64,000 nucleotides of DNA from an uncultured Acidimicrobiaceae bacterium. Its GTDB lineage: Bacteria > Actinomycetota > Acidimicrobiia > Acidimicrobiales > UBA10347. The translations under genes were made by a program, and so were the position numbers. The notes below the pieces were generated by a model. It searched no databases, had not been told where the DNA came from, and saw only the letters and a program-made list of their open reading frames with translations. Shown here in pieces: positions 54,991 to 63,903 of the stretch. The stretch is taken from positions 248,001 to 312,000 of the forward strand of contig CAJJAG010000003.1 of NCBI GenBank assembly GCA_905182135.1, in the 5' to 3' direction. Within the stretch, counting starts at the first letter, position 1; each line of letters begins with the position of its first letter.

Positions 54991-56226
54991 TTGCAGGACT
55001 ACGCTGACACCGTGCAATCGGAGATATCGAACCCGCATCAGACTTTCCTGATCCAGGTCGACGGACCAGATAAGGAAGGGATCACAACCCATGTGCTGAG
55101 CACGTTGGCAGGTGCTGGCGCTTCCATCGAGGACGTCGAGCAGATTGTGATTCGCAATCACATCTCGCTCAATATTGTTGCCCGTATTCCTGACGGGAGG
55201 GACCTGCTCAAAGAGCTCCTACTTGTTGGTTATGAACGTGGGTTGAGCATTGAATTTGAGCCAGTGGAAGCAACACCAACACGCAAACCGACCGGCACGA
55301 TCGTGACCGTGCTTGGTCAAACACTAGAAGCAGCGGAACTTGCTGCTGTTACCGGCGTGGTCACGGCTACGGGTGGCAATATTGACAGGCTGGAACGGCT
55401 CTCAAAATATCCAGCCTGGAGCTATCAGCTGTCAGTGACGGGTGGGGATACTCAAGCTCTCCGCGAAGAGCTCGTTCGCCTGCGCCATGACTTTCCAGCC
55501 ATGGATGTGGCTATCCAGCCCAAAGGCTTACCACGCCGGGCTTTACGCGTGATGGTGCTCGATGTCGACCGTACCCTCGTCCAAAACGAGATGATTGACG
55601 AGTTGGCTGATCTAGCCGGCGTTGGTAGCCAGGTTGCCGAACTGACCGAACGTGCCATGCAAGGTGAGCTCGATTTTGAAGAGGCGCTGCGAGCACGGGT
55701 GCGACTGTTGGCAGGCCAACCCGAGTCCATTCTTGATCGAGGATGGGATCGGCTTCGACTCACGCCCGGCGCGAAAACTTTCATTGCCACGCTGCGTCAT
55801 CTTGGCTTCAAGATCGCCATTGTGAGTGGCGGCTTCACTTCGATCACCGAGCGACTCAAGAACGAACTCGGCCTTGACTACGCGTTCGCGAATACCTTGG
55901 AAGTCGTTGATGGGATCCTGACCGGCCGTGTTGAAGGACCGATTGTTGATCGTAAGCGTAAGGCGCAACTGCTGCACATGATCGCGGCCAAAGAAGGTCT
56001 TGCTGTGCGCCAGATTGTTGCTGTGGGCGATGGTGCAAATGATATCGATATGCTTGAAACAGCAGGTCTTGGTATTGCTTTCAACGCCAAGAGCGGCGTG
56101 GCCAGCGCGGCTGACGCCGAGTTGAATTTGCCGTATTTGGATGCCGTGTTGTTCTTGCTGGGTGTGCGCCGCGAGGACATCGAGAGCGAAGGCTCCTTGA
56201 CGCAACAGACACCTCCACCGGTCTGA
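54991..56226 (+). CDS. serB: Phosphoserine phosphatase with tandem ACT domains
   Basis: A 411-residue enzyme for the last step of serine synthesis. The N-terminal half has two ACT-like domains (residues about 13-90, 'LIQVDGPDKEGITTHVLSTLAGAGASI', and 98-175), which usually sense serine or other amino acids. The HAD phosphatase domain has motif I 'VLDVDRTLVQNEMIDELA' (DVDRT, where many relatives have DxDST), motif II 'AIVSGGFTSI' and motif III 'VGDGANDIDML'. The start is uncertain: TTG at 54991 touches the AGGGGG site, and GTG at 55012 lies 21 bp after it. The region 54774-54990 holds no supported gene. Confidence 0.92.
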   Translation: MQDYADTVQSEISNPHQTFLIQVDGPDKEGITTHVLSTLAGAGASIEDVEQIVIRNHISLNIVARIPDGRDLLKELLLVGYERGLSIEFEPVEATPTRKPTGTIVTVLGQTLEAAELAAVTGVVTATGGNIDRLERLSKYPAWSYQLSVTGGDTQALREELVRLRHDFPAMDVAIQPKGLPRRALRVMVLDVDRTLVQNEMIDELADLAGVGSQVAELTERAMQGELDFEEALRARVRLLAGQPESILDRGWDRLRLTPGAKTFIATLRHLGFKIAIVSGGFTSITERLKNELGLDYAFANTLEVVDGILTGRVEGPIVDRKRKAQLLHMIAAKEGLAVRQIVAVGDGANDIDMLETAGLGIAFNAKSGVASAADAELNLPYLDAVLFLLGVRREDIESEGSLTQQTPPPV

Positions 56227-56868
56227 AAAGGCGCGGGCCCGGGCGTGATTGTTTCGTCGACCGTGTCGGGGGCACTGCGCCACATCTCGATGAAGGCCTC
56301 CTAGGTGAGTCCTTCGGTGCTAGTTGAGTTGTGGGCAACCCTCAGGGTTATGCCGAAGACAACCAATGACAACTGGTTAGAGATGGGGCCGACCCTTTAC
56401 ACATCGCCACGACGCACGGGCTGCATGAGAGAAGTGAGATTGGCGAGAACGACATTGTTGACTGGCTGGGTCAATCCTAGGTTTGCCTCGTTGAGAATGT
56501 CATTGAGCTGGGGAAGGCGCCATGCCATCTATTCGAACTTGTCTATCGCATGGTCGGGAACTCTGAACAAACCGCTAAGGCCGGTGCGATTTGTATATCG
56601 AGATGTTCAGTGCCGGATGGCGATGACGGCAGTAGGAAGCTGGCCGTGGTTCAAGCCAGTGGAACACCCAAGACCGATTCAAGCGGGCGGTCTTGGTGAG
56701 GTGTTCTCGGTGGGAGTGCCGACGGTTATCTGGTCAAAATCAATGGAACCGTCCATCGATAACTCGTTTCTGGGATGGTTGGAGATGGGGTGGCCGGCGC
56801 ACAAGGAACGGACTGCTGGTCTCTGAACCGTCTTCGTTGTCAAACGCCTGTGCAGCTGCGTTGCTTCG
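56227..56868. other. 640-bp stretch with only doubtful ORFs, possibly decayed sequence
   Basis: A plus-strand frame (56305-56826, GTG start, 173 codons) is Trp-rich and shows no family features. A minus-strand frame reads protein-like for several short segments separated by stop codons; its best piece, 56397-56528, encodes 43 residues (MAWRLPQLNDIL...). Neither is convincing as an intact gene. The segment may be a pseudogene remnant or plain spacer between convergent genes. Confidence 0.3.
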
Positions 56869-57168
56869 TCAGGATCGCTTTTTCTTGGCCCGACGTGAGT
56901 AGACGCCAGCAAACTCCCAGATGAACACGCCAGCAGCAGCCGAAAACAACATCATCAGAAACTGATTGAGTTGGAAACTCCAACTCAGGAAATCGATGGT
57001 CACACTTTCAGTGTTCTGCGCTGCGAATAAAATGAACAAAACGAGGATCGTTGCCGCAGTGCCCAAACGTGCCATCAGGCCCTTGTCGAGTGGCTTCTTG
57101 GCTTTGGCAGCAAGCGAGCGTTGCAGGTTCTCGGCATCGTTGTTGTCCACACCCTGACTATCGCACAC
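56869..57168 (-). CDS. LapA-domain (DUF1049) membrane protein
   Basis: A 99-residue protein (a GTG at 57150 is a likely later start). Two transmembrane helices, 'LGTAATILVLFILFAAQNT' (about 34-52) and 'FLMMLFSAAAGVFIWEFAGV' (about 70-89), flank the short 'ESVTIDFLSWSFQL' segment that is typical of LapA/YciS-type proteins. A basic tail (SRRAKKKR) closes it. In E. coli the homologue works with LapB in lipopolysaccharide control; in Actinobacteria the role is unknown. It follows the flavin reductase gene by 6 bp on the same strand. Confidence 0.8.
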   Translation of the reverse strand: MCDSQGVDNNDAENLQRSLAAKAKKPLDKGLMARLGTAATILVLFILFAAQNTESVTIDFLSWSFQLNQFLMMLFSAAAGVFIWEFAGVYSRRAKKKRS

Positions 57169-57174
57169 CGATGA

Positions 57175-57822
57175 CTACTCGGCTTGCTCAGCTTCAGATT
57201 GTGCCAGTCGTTCGAGTAATGCGTCACGGACCGAGACACCCGCTTCACGAGCTTTTGTCTCGGCGATCCGCCAGCCATGGCGTGATGAATAGACCAACGG
57301 CGGTTCACCCAAGCGTCCTTCGCCAACAGCGGTGACCCGAGCAAAGAAGAGGACATGGTCCAGGCCTTCTATGCGGTCTGGCTCGACCCGATCGAAGATC
57401 TCGCACTTGAGCCATGAGATGCAGTTCACCACGATGGGCAGACCATCGACCATCTCGATGTATTCGGATGCGATGTAGTCGAACTTACGACCGGGGTAAG
57501 AGAAATACTGACCCTCGGCGACCTGATCACCAGCCAGGATCGATACCGAAAACTCGCCAGATGCCTCCATCAGGGGGAACGTGTCGTGCTTCGGTGACAC
57601 CGAACACATCATGATCGGCTCTTCGAAAGATATTTGGCTGACCCAGTGGGAACAATACGCTCGAGTCACACCATTGTGGGTCGCACCTACAACCTGCACA
57701 CCCTTGGCCATCTGCCCCAGGCAACGTTTAACGTCTCGATTGATCACTGTGCTGGTGCTCGCTTTTGACTGCTCTTGGTATTGGCCAGATTCGAAGTTGT
57801 GTTCATGCCCCGCACCAATCAA
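57175..57822 (-). CDS. Flavin reductase-domain protein
   Basis: A 215-residue protein (TTG at 57822; a GTG at 57747 is a plausible later start). The split-barrel flavin reductase fold is recognisable: 'CLGQMAKGVQVVGATHNGVTRAYCSHWVSQISFEEPIMMCSVSPKHDTFPLM', 'EFSVSILAGDQ', 'GLPIVVNCISWLKCEI' and 'DHVLFFARVTAVGEG'. Such enzymes bind FMN or FAD and reduce it with NAD(P)H or serve as oxygenase partners. It lies 42 bp after the acyl-CoA dehydrogenase-like gene and before a LapA-domain gene, all leftward. Confidence 0.82.
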   Translation of the reverse strand: MIGAGHEHNFESGQYQEQSKASTSTVINRDVKRCLGQMAKGVQVVGATHNGVTRAYCSHWVSQISFEEPIMMCSVSPKHDTFPLMEASGEFSVSILAGDQVAEGQYFSYPGRKFDYIASEYIEMVDGLPIVVNCISWLKCEIFDRVEPDRIEGLDHVLFFARVTAVGEGRLGEPPLVYSSRHGWRIAETKAREAGVSVRDALLERLAQSEAEQAE

Positions 57823-57864
57823 GCGCAGCAGGGCCCGACGAAGGGCGCTGTGAGTGCAGTGAAC

Positions 57865-59109
57865 CTAATCTGATTGCGTGCCGACCCTGAGTTCGTTGAA
57901 GGGAATGCCCTTGTCGATCGAGACATCTCGGGGCAGGCCCAGGACGCGGTCGCCAATGATGTTCTTCTGGATCTCGTCGGTGCCGCCGGCTATTGATGAC
58001 ATGAACGATTGAAGCGCCATACGGTTCCAGCTTTCGCCGTTGCTGTCGAAGCCGTCGCCGTCCTTGGTCCACGCAACCATCTGTGGGCCTACAAATTCGT
58101 GCAACATCTCGCGGACGTCCCACATGATGTTCGAACCGTGGAGCTTGCCTAGCGAACCACCTGGACCGGGGGCCTTGCCGGACTTCATCTCGGCGCGGGT
58201 CCGCATGGCAACGAGCGACTTAGCTGTCTCGTTCGAATAGATCTTCATCAGCTTCTGGCGAACGATGGGATTCTGGATTAGGCCTAGCTTGGTGGCCTCA
58301 TTGCTCAGCCGGTTGTAGAACGGTGTGCTGATACCACTCTTGGAGCCTGTGCCGATAGCGACGCGTTCGTACATGAGCATCGCTGTGGCTTGATTCCAGC
58401 CGTTGTTTAGCTCACCGAGTAGCCAGGTCGTCGGGATGTGTAGATCGGTGAAAAAGACCTCGTTGAAGTGCTTGCCCCCGTCGATCTGATGGATTGGACG
58501 GATCTCGATAGCCGGGTCGCGCATGTCGACCATAAACATGGAGATTCCGGCGTGCTTGGAGACATTGGGATTGGTACGGGCGACCAGAATGCCGTATTCA
58601 CTGTGGTGGGCTAGCGTGGTCCAAACTTTTTGGCCATTGATTACCCATTGATCACCATCGCGTTCGGCTTTGGTCTGCAAGCTGGCGACGTCACTGCCAG
58701 CGCCAGGTTCTGAGAACATTTGGCACCAGATATCTTCGCCGGCAATGCCGCGGGGCATGAATTCTTGTTTCAGTTCATCGGACCCAAAGTCGTTCATGAC
58801 TGGCATACACATGCCATGGCTGATGGTCAGGTCACCCGTGCACTCAGGGAACCGGGCGTACTCTTCGCGCCAGGTTCGTTCATGGGTTTTGGTCAGGCCT
58901 TGGCCACCAAACTCTTGGGCATAGGTCAGACCAGCTAGGCCAGCGTCGTACAACTTTTTCTGGAAGGCTCGCGAGTGAGCAACCGATTGGTCACTGCGAG
59001 GGTCAGGGCCATCCAGTACTAACTGTTTGGCGTTCTTTTCGAGAAAGGTGCGACAACGTTGACGGAAGGCGTCCATGTCGGCGTCGGGCGTGGTGTCTAT
59101 AGCAGTCAT
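57865..59109 (-). CDS. Acyl-CoA dehydrogenase
   Basis: A 414-residue flavoenzyme from ATG at 59109 with a GGAGG ribosome site. It shows 'GLTYAQEFGGQGLTKTHERTWREEYARFP', the FAD/substrate strand 'QMFSEPGAGSDVASLQTKAERDGDQWVINGQKVWTTLAHHSEYGILVARTNP', 'MSIFGG'-like segments replaced by 'MFMVDMRDPAIEIRPI', and the C-terminal 'SSIAGGTDEIQKNIIGDRVLGLPRD'. It belongs to the FadE branch found in many copies in Actinobacteria; the acyl chain it oxidises is unknown. Electrons would pass to ETF and then to an EtfD-like enzyme such as that at 13230. Confidence 0.92.
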   Translation of the reverse strand: MTAIDTTPDADMDAFRQRCRTFLEKNAKQLVLDGPDPRSDQSVAHSRAFQKKLYDAGLAGLTYAQEFGGQGLTKTHERTWREEYARFPECTGDLTISHGMCMPVMNDFGSDELKQEFMPRGIAGEDIWCQMFSEPGAGSDVASLQTKAERDGDQWVINGQKVWTTLAHHSEYGILVARTNPNVSKHAGISMFMVDMRDPAIEIRPIHQIDGGKHFNEVFFTDLHIPTTWLLGELNNGWNQATAMLMYERVAIGTGSKSGISTPFYNRLSNEATKLGLIQNPIVRQKLMKIYSNETAKSLVAMRTRAEMKSGKAPGPGGSLGKLHGSNIMWDVREMLHEFVGPQMVAWTKDGDGFDSNGESWNRMALQSFMSSIAGGTDEIQKNIIGDRVLGLPRDVSIDKGIPFNELRVGTQSD

Positions 59110-59442
59110 TGGTCAGATCCTCCGTGAAAGAAGCTAGCGCCCCCGACGTCACTAGAAGAAGCTGGGACCACGTTCACCAACTATGGAGTAGAAGACGAGT
59201 GGTAGTTCTGCGTCCGAGATTCGATTGAGCGACGTAGAACGTGACTGTGTCATCGTCACTCGTCAACGCTCGTGCTGCTGACTTCGAAGAGTAGGTACCG
59301 TTTGACAGCGGACGTACTTCAGACACCTAGTTAGGCTCGGCAAAAATTCAAACACTGCCTGGCGCTGCGTCAAGATGGCGAGGGGGACAATCCAATTAGG
59401 TGTAGTGGTAAGCCACATGATGGGTGGCGCCTAGTGACCGCA
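59110..59442. other. 333-bp spacer between acyl-CoA dehydrogenase and prfC genes
   Basis: No ORF is supported. GGTGTAGTG (59399-59407) pairs with CACTACACC (59441-59449), which overlaps the prfC stop codon; with a 33-nt loop it is a weak terminator candidate. TTTGACAGCGG (59299) resembles a -35 element on the plus strand but has no partner gene. Confidence 0.35.
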
Positions 59443-61050
59443 CTACACCCGCCGACCGAATGAGTCGACGGCCTCGTCGGCCATGAGTCGTTCCAGTGTT
59501 GCTTCGGGCTTGTCCTCGGAGACCTGGCGGACTCGGAATGCAGATTCGAAGAGCACCCAGATTGAGCCATCGGATCGTTCGACAATCTCGACACCGCGGA
59601 GTCCGCGAAGGAGAGGTACAGATTCGTCATCGGTCAGTCGGGCAACCGAGTAGCTGGTAGGCGATAGTTCGACCGGGGCGTTGAATTCGTTTTCGAGACG
59701 ATGCTTGGCGACCTCGAACTGCAGTGGGCCAACCGCTGCGAAGATTGGTGCTTGGTCGCCGACGCCAGGGATTCGCAGAACCTGCACGACACCTTCTTCG
59801 TCGAGCTGGGCGACACCAGAACGGAACTGCTTGAACTTACCGGTGTCCTTGGCTCGGGCGATCATGAAGTGGGTCGGAGCGAACGCCGGCATTGGGCGCC
59901 ACTGGACTGGCTCGTCTACGTAGACCGCGTCGCCAGGACGAAAGCCATTGGCATTGATCAGCCCGATCACGTCGCCCGGAAAGGCTTCGTCGAGGGTTTC
60001 TCGATCGGACCCTTGAACCGAGTGCACATACTTGGTTGTGACCGAACGCTTGCTTGGGCCGTGGGTGATCGTCATGCCACGTTCGAATCGACCTGATGCG
60101 ACTCGCAAGAAAGCGATGCGATCTCGATGGTTCTTATCGGTGTTGGCTTGCACCTTGAACACATGTCCGCTGAAGGGTGAGTCGATGGGGCGAGGATCAT
60201 CGTTGATGTCGGTTCGGGCTGGCGGTGATGGCACCAGGTCGACAACAGCGTCGAGCAGGTGTCCGACGCCAAAGTTGGTAAGAGCGGAACCAAAGAAGAC
60301 AGGTGATAGCTCGCCAGCTTCGAACTTTTCACGATTGAAGACTCGGTCCACCCCATCGAGCAACTCGACGTCTTCAAGCGCTGCGGCAGCGAGCTCAGAA
60401 TTCATCAATACAGGACTGTCGATCGGGCTTACTTTCTCGGGAGCCATGGTCGATCCGTGGGCGACGCGAGTGAACTGTACATACTCGTTACGTAGCCGAT
60501 CGATGACGCCATCGAATGTTGTCGATTCGCCGACAGGCCACGTGATTGGCGCTGGTTCCAGGATCAGGTCTCGTTCGATTTCGTCGAGCAGGTCCCATGG
60601 GTCGCGGCCGGGGCGATCCCATTTATTGATGAACGTCACGATGGGCACGTCGCGCTCGCGGCATACCTCGAACAGTCGGCGGGTCTGTGGCTCGATGCCT
60701 TTGGCTGCGTCGAGAACCATGATGGCTGCATCGGTTGCAGCCAATACGCGGAACGTGTCTTCGCTGAAGTCCTTGTGGCCGGGGGTGTCGAGAAGGTTCA
60801 GCAAGCAATCGCGATACGGGAAACGCATGACTGTTGAGCTGATCGAGATACCGCGCTGTTGTTCGATCTCTTGCCAGTCGCTGGCGGCTGCCTTACCGCC
60901 ACGGCGAGCGGCGACCGAACCAGCACCAGCGGTGAGAACGCCCGAGTACAACAGAAACTTCTCGGTCAGTGTGGTCTTGCCAGCATCGGGGTGCGAGATG
61001 ATGGCGAAGGTCCGCCGTCGGGCGGTTTCTTCGATGATCTGATTGCTCAT
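59443..61050 (-). CDS. prfC: Peptide chain release factor 3
   Basis: A 535-residue GTPase from ATG at 61050. The G domain has [13 protein letters not shown] (G1), '[14 protein letters not shown]' (G2), '[16 protein letters not shown]' (G3) and '[21 protein letters not shown]' (G4), as in RF3. Later '[33 protein letters not shown]' type domain II sequence and the conserved C-terminal domain '[25 protein letters not shown]' follow. RF3 recycles RF1/RF2 after termination. The frame is open 49 codons further upstream, but that stretch is not conserved. selO ends 31 bp upstream on the same strand. Confidence 0.95.
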   Translation of the reverse strand: [535 protein letters not shown]

Positions 61051-61081
61051 GAGCGTGCGTTTCTTGGGGTCGAATGCCCAG

Positions 61082-62716
61082 CTAGGAACTGCAGGACAAC
61101 ATGGAACAGCCTGCCCGTTCTCGCGCCCATTCCGGGCGCTTGGTGAAGAACTCGACTTCGTGTTCTGGTTGTTCATCGTAGGGATAACGCAGCACATCGA
61201 GCAGTTGATTTACTGCTGAGAAGTCGCCCTGGTCGACCTTGTCGATGGCCAACTGTGCCATCCAGTTCCGAAGCACGTACTTGGGGTTCACGGCATCCAT
61301 GGCCAGCTTGCGTTCTTCGGTGGAGCGGCCGTCAACGCCACACCGGTCAGCCCATGCACGAAGCCACTCACTCATTTCTTCGACCACACGCGCGGTCGGC
61401 TGGGCATACCAGGCGTCGGCAACTGGTTGCACCAGGTCGTAGTCGCTGAGATCTTCGGCGTTCTCGACGTCGACCTGGGCCAGGTTTCGGTGAAAGATAG
61501 TCATGTCAGTTTCGACGATCTGCAGCACCCGGCCCAGCTCGCCGAACAGAGCATTGTCGTCGTCTCCAGCAAAGCCGATAAAACCGAGGCGCTCTGCCAT
61601 CATCGCGTTCCAGCCGTTGCCGAACTCGTCGGCATAGGAGTCGAGTGCCTCCTGTAATGGTTCGACGTTGTGGCCATAAAGCGGAGCGATTGCATTCGCA
61701 AGTTGCACGAGATTCCAATGTGCCATCGAAGGCTGATTTCCATAGCGGTAACGACGGGCTTCGGCATCTGTGGTGTTGGGCGTCCAGTCAGGGTCGAACC
61801 CTTCAAGCCAGCCGTATGGTCCGTAATCAATGGTCAGGCCCAGAATCGACATGTTGTCGGTGTTCATCACCCCGTGAACAAAACCGATGCGCATCCATTC
61901 GACGATCATCTCTGCGGTGGTGCGAACGATTTCAGCAAACCAGTCAGTCACAACGTCGAGGGGCTGGTCGTCATCGCCTTCGACCAGGTCGGGGAAATCG
62001 GTACGTATCGTCCAACTGACGAGTTGGGCTAACTGATCCAACTCATCTCGTGATGCAAACAGCTCGAAGTTTCCGAAGCGGACAAAGGACGGGCTGACTC
62101 GACAGACGACGGCGCCGAGCTCGTCGGCAGGGTTACCGTCGTAGAACATGTCGCGCATGACCTGGTCGCCGGTCAGTGTGAGGCTCAGCGCTCGGGTTGT
62201 TGGGACGCCTAGATGGAACATGGCTTCGCTGCACAAGAATTCGCGCACAGAGGACCGCATCACGGCGTATCCGTCGCCGCGACGTGAATACGGTGTTGGT
62301 CCCGAACCTTTGAGTTGCAGTGTTTGGTGGCCGTTGTCGGTGGTCAGGACCTCGCCAAGGGCAATAGCTCGCCCATCGCCGAGCTGGCCGGCCCAGTTGC
62401 CGAACTGATGCCCGCCGTAACACATCGCATAGGGATCCATATCCGGGGTGATCAGATTGCCGGTCACCAGATGAGCGAACGCGGGGGTCTCTGCTTGCTC
62501 GTCGTCGATACCTAGCATTTCAGCCACCTCGGTCGAGTACACAACGAGCTGGGGTGTGGTCGCACGTGTGGGCATGACGCGACTGAAACATGCGCCTGTT
62601 ACATGGCGGCGGACATTGTCAATCTGAGTGTCGGCAGGAAGATCACGGGTGAATCGATTGGTGAATACGAGACCAAATAGGTTGTCAGCAGTGTTGTTCA
62701 CAGTTTCTCTGTCCAC
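61082..62716 (-). CDS. selO: Protein adenylyltransferase SelO (YdiU/UPF0061)
   Basis: A 544-residue pseudokinase from GTG at 62716. The fold markers are 'CYGGHQFGNWAGQLGDGRAIALGEV', 'LQLKGSGPTPYSRRGDGYAVMRSSVREFLCSEAMFHLGVPTTRALS', 'GFVHGVMNTDNMSILGLTIDYGPYGWLE' (metal and catalytic residues) and 'NPKYVLRNWMAQ.AID'. SelO transfers AMP to Ser, Thr or Tyr of target proteins and is linked to oxidative stress. The C-terminus ends CSMLSCSS, with Cys where eukaryotic members have selenocysteine near the end. It is divergent from the DUF2510 gene by about 40 bp. Confidence 0.93.
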   Translation of the reverse strand: MDRETVNNTADNLFGLVFTNRFTRDLPADTQIDNVRRHVTGACFSRVMPTRATTPQLVVYSTEVAEMLGIDDEQAETPAFAHLVTGNLITPDMDPYAMCYGGHQFGNWAGQLGDGRAIALGEVLTTDNGHQTLQLKGSGPTPYSRRGDGYAVMRSSVREFLCSEAMFHLGVPTTRALSLTLTGDQVMRDMFYDGNPADELGAVVCRVSPSFVRFGNFELFASRDELDQLAQLVSWTIRTDFPDLVEGDDDQPLDVVTDWFAEIVRTTAEMIVEWMRIGFVHGVMNTDNMSILGLTIDYGPYGWLEGFDPDWTPNTTDAEARRYRYGNQPSMAHWNLVQLANAIAPLYGHNVEPLQEALDSYADEFGNGWNAMMAERLGFIGFAGDDDNALFGELGRVLQIVETDMTIFHRNLAQVDVENAEDLSDYDLVQPVADAWYAQPTARVVEEMSEWLRAWADRCGVDGRSTEERKLAMDAVNPKYVLRNWMAQLAIDKVDQGDFSAVNQLLDVLRYPYDEQPEHEVEFFTKRPEWARERAGCSMLSCSS

Positions 62717-62757
62717 CTAGTGTTTCTATCAGCACGATCTGATGCCGATATGTTTGC

Positions 62758-63747
62758 GTGGTGACGGATGGTCTAGGGCAAGCATCGGCAGGGTGGTACG
62801 ACGACCCGCACTCGCCAGAGCGCATGCGATATTTCGATGGCGAGATGTGGACGAACCACTTTCATGAGCCGGGGAAGTTGCCCGATATAGGAAGCTGGCT
62901 CAGCAGCACGTTTTCTGTTTTTGGGAACTGTTGGCGGGGCGCTGCCATCCTGGGTTTTATTGTGAATCTCGCCGGAGGCCTGGTGTTCTGGGTTGGCTTG
63001 CGGTTCGTGATCCGCGACGTGGAGGTCATTAACGAAAATTTCGTGAACTTCACCGCTGCGACTGGGGCACTTACCGCTGTGCTCGCGGTCTGGCTCGTTC
63101 TATCGCTGGCCTTTGGTTGGCTCGCCATGAGTCGGTACTTTCATCGAGCACATTTCCAAGCGGACCCGAGTTTGGCTGATGCCTTTATGCATGCCCTGAA
63201 GCGGTTACCACGATTATTGGTGACCATTTTGGTATTCATGCTGGCCGCAAGCGTGGCCATGACGCTGCTGATTGGCCTGACGGTTGTGGTCCCGCCCATT
63301 GGTGTATTTCTTATTTTTATAGCGATACCACTGGTCGTATGGGTGGTAGTCAAGCTTGCGTTTATCATCAATGCTGTTGCCATTGCTCCTGCAGAGATGT
63401 CGGTGATGCGGGCCTCAGCAGGAGTTTCCGCTGGTCGTTTTTGGCCAGTGTTTAGTCGCTTGTTCCTTTTCACGATGGTGCTCGGTATCACGGCAAACAT
63501 CGCCTCCGCAGCGCTTGGCCAGTTCGCTCAAATTATTGATCCTGATGTGATTTCACAGATCCTTCAAGTACGTAACGACGTGGTAATTGTGCGTGATTTC
63601 TCGTTAATCGACTTGTTCCCTTCCAACGGTGAATTCATCATCGCGATTGTGATCGGCAGCGTGATCCAAGCGGCGAGCGGACTGATCAGCACGTCAGCGT
63701 TTGTGCGTCTCTATCTCGACAGTGGAGCACCATCAGAAGCGCTCTAG
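62758..63747 (+). CDS. DUF2510-domain multi-pass membrane protein
   Basis: A 329-residue protein; the start is one of two adjacent GTG codons (62758, 62761). Residues about 12-38 are a DUF2510 motif ('GWYDDPHSPERMRYFDGEMWTNH'), which often stands at the N-terminus of actinobacterial membrane proteins. Then about six transmembrane segments follow: 'GAAILGFIVNLAGGLVFWVGL', 'ALTAVLAVWLVLSLAFGWLA', 'LLVTILVFMLAASVAMTLLI', 'VPPIGVFLIFIAIPLVVWVVV', 'FLFTMVLGITANIASAAL' and 'FIIAIVIGSVIQAASGLIS'. Function is unknown; a membrane-anchored sensor or scaffold is conceivable. No operon partner is seen. Confidence 0.8.
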   Translation: MVTDGLGQASAGWYDDPHSPERMRYFDGEMWTNHFHEPGKLPDIGSWLSSTFSVFGNCWRGAAILGFIVNLAGGLVFWVGLRFVIRDVEVINENFVNFTAATGALTAVLAVWLVLSLAFGWLAMSRYFHRAHFQADPSLADAFMHALKRLPRLLVTILVFMLAASVAMTLLIGLTVVVPPIGVFLIFIAIPLVVWVVVKLAFIINAVAIAPAEMSVMRASAGVSAGRFWPVFSRLFLFTMVLGITANIASAALGQFAQIIDPDVISQILQVRNDVVIVRDFSLIDLFPSNGEFIIAIVIGSVIQAASGLISTSAFVRLYLDSGAPSEAL

Positions 63748-63903
63748 AGGCAGTCACTCAGTTTGGTGATTGATAGATGTCGATAATGAGAGTCAGGTCC
63801 AGAGGGCTGCATACCGCAGGATTATGACGTCAGACCCCAGGCCGATCTGACTTTGGGTTTGCTGAGCAGACTCGTGGAGTTACCCGGTAGCCGTTGCTTG
63901 TAA
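63748..63903. other. 156-bp spacer between convergent genes
   Basis: No gene or clear terminator is seen. Confidence 0.3.

Noticed and set aside
61082..61110. Selenocysteine codon at the SelO C-terminus
   Set aside because: The terminal codons encode Cys and Ser before a normal stop; no in-frame UGA with a downstream stem is needed to explain the protein.
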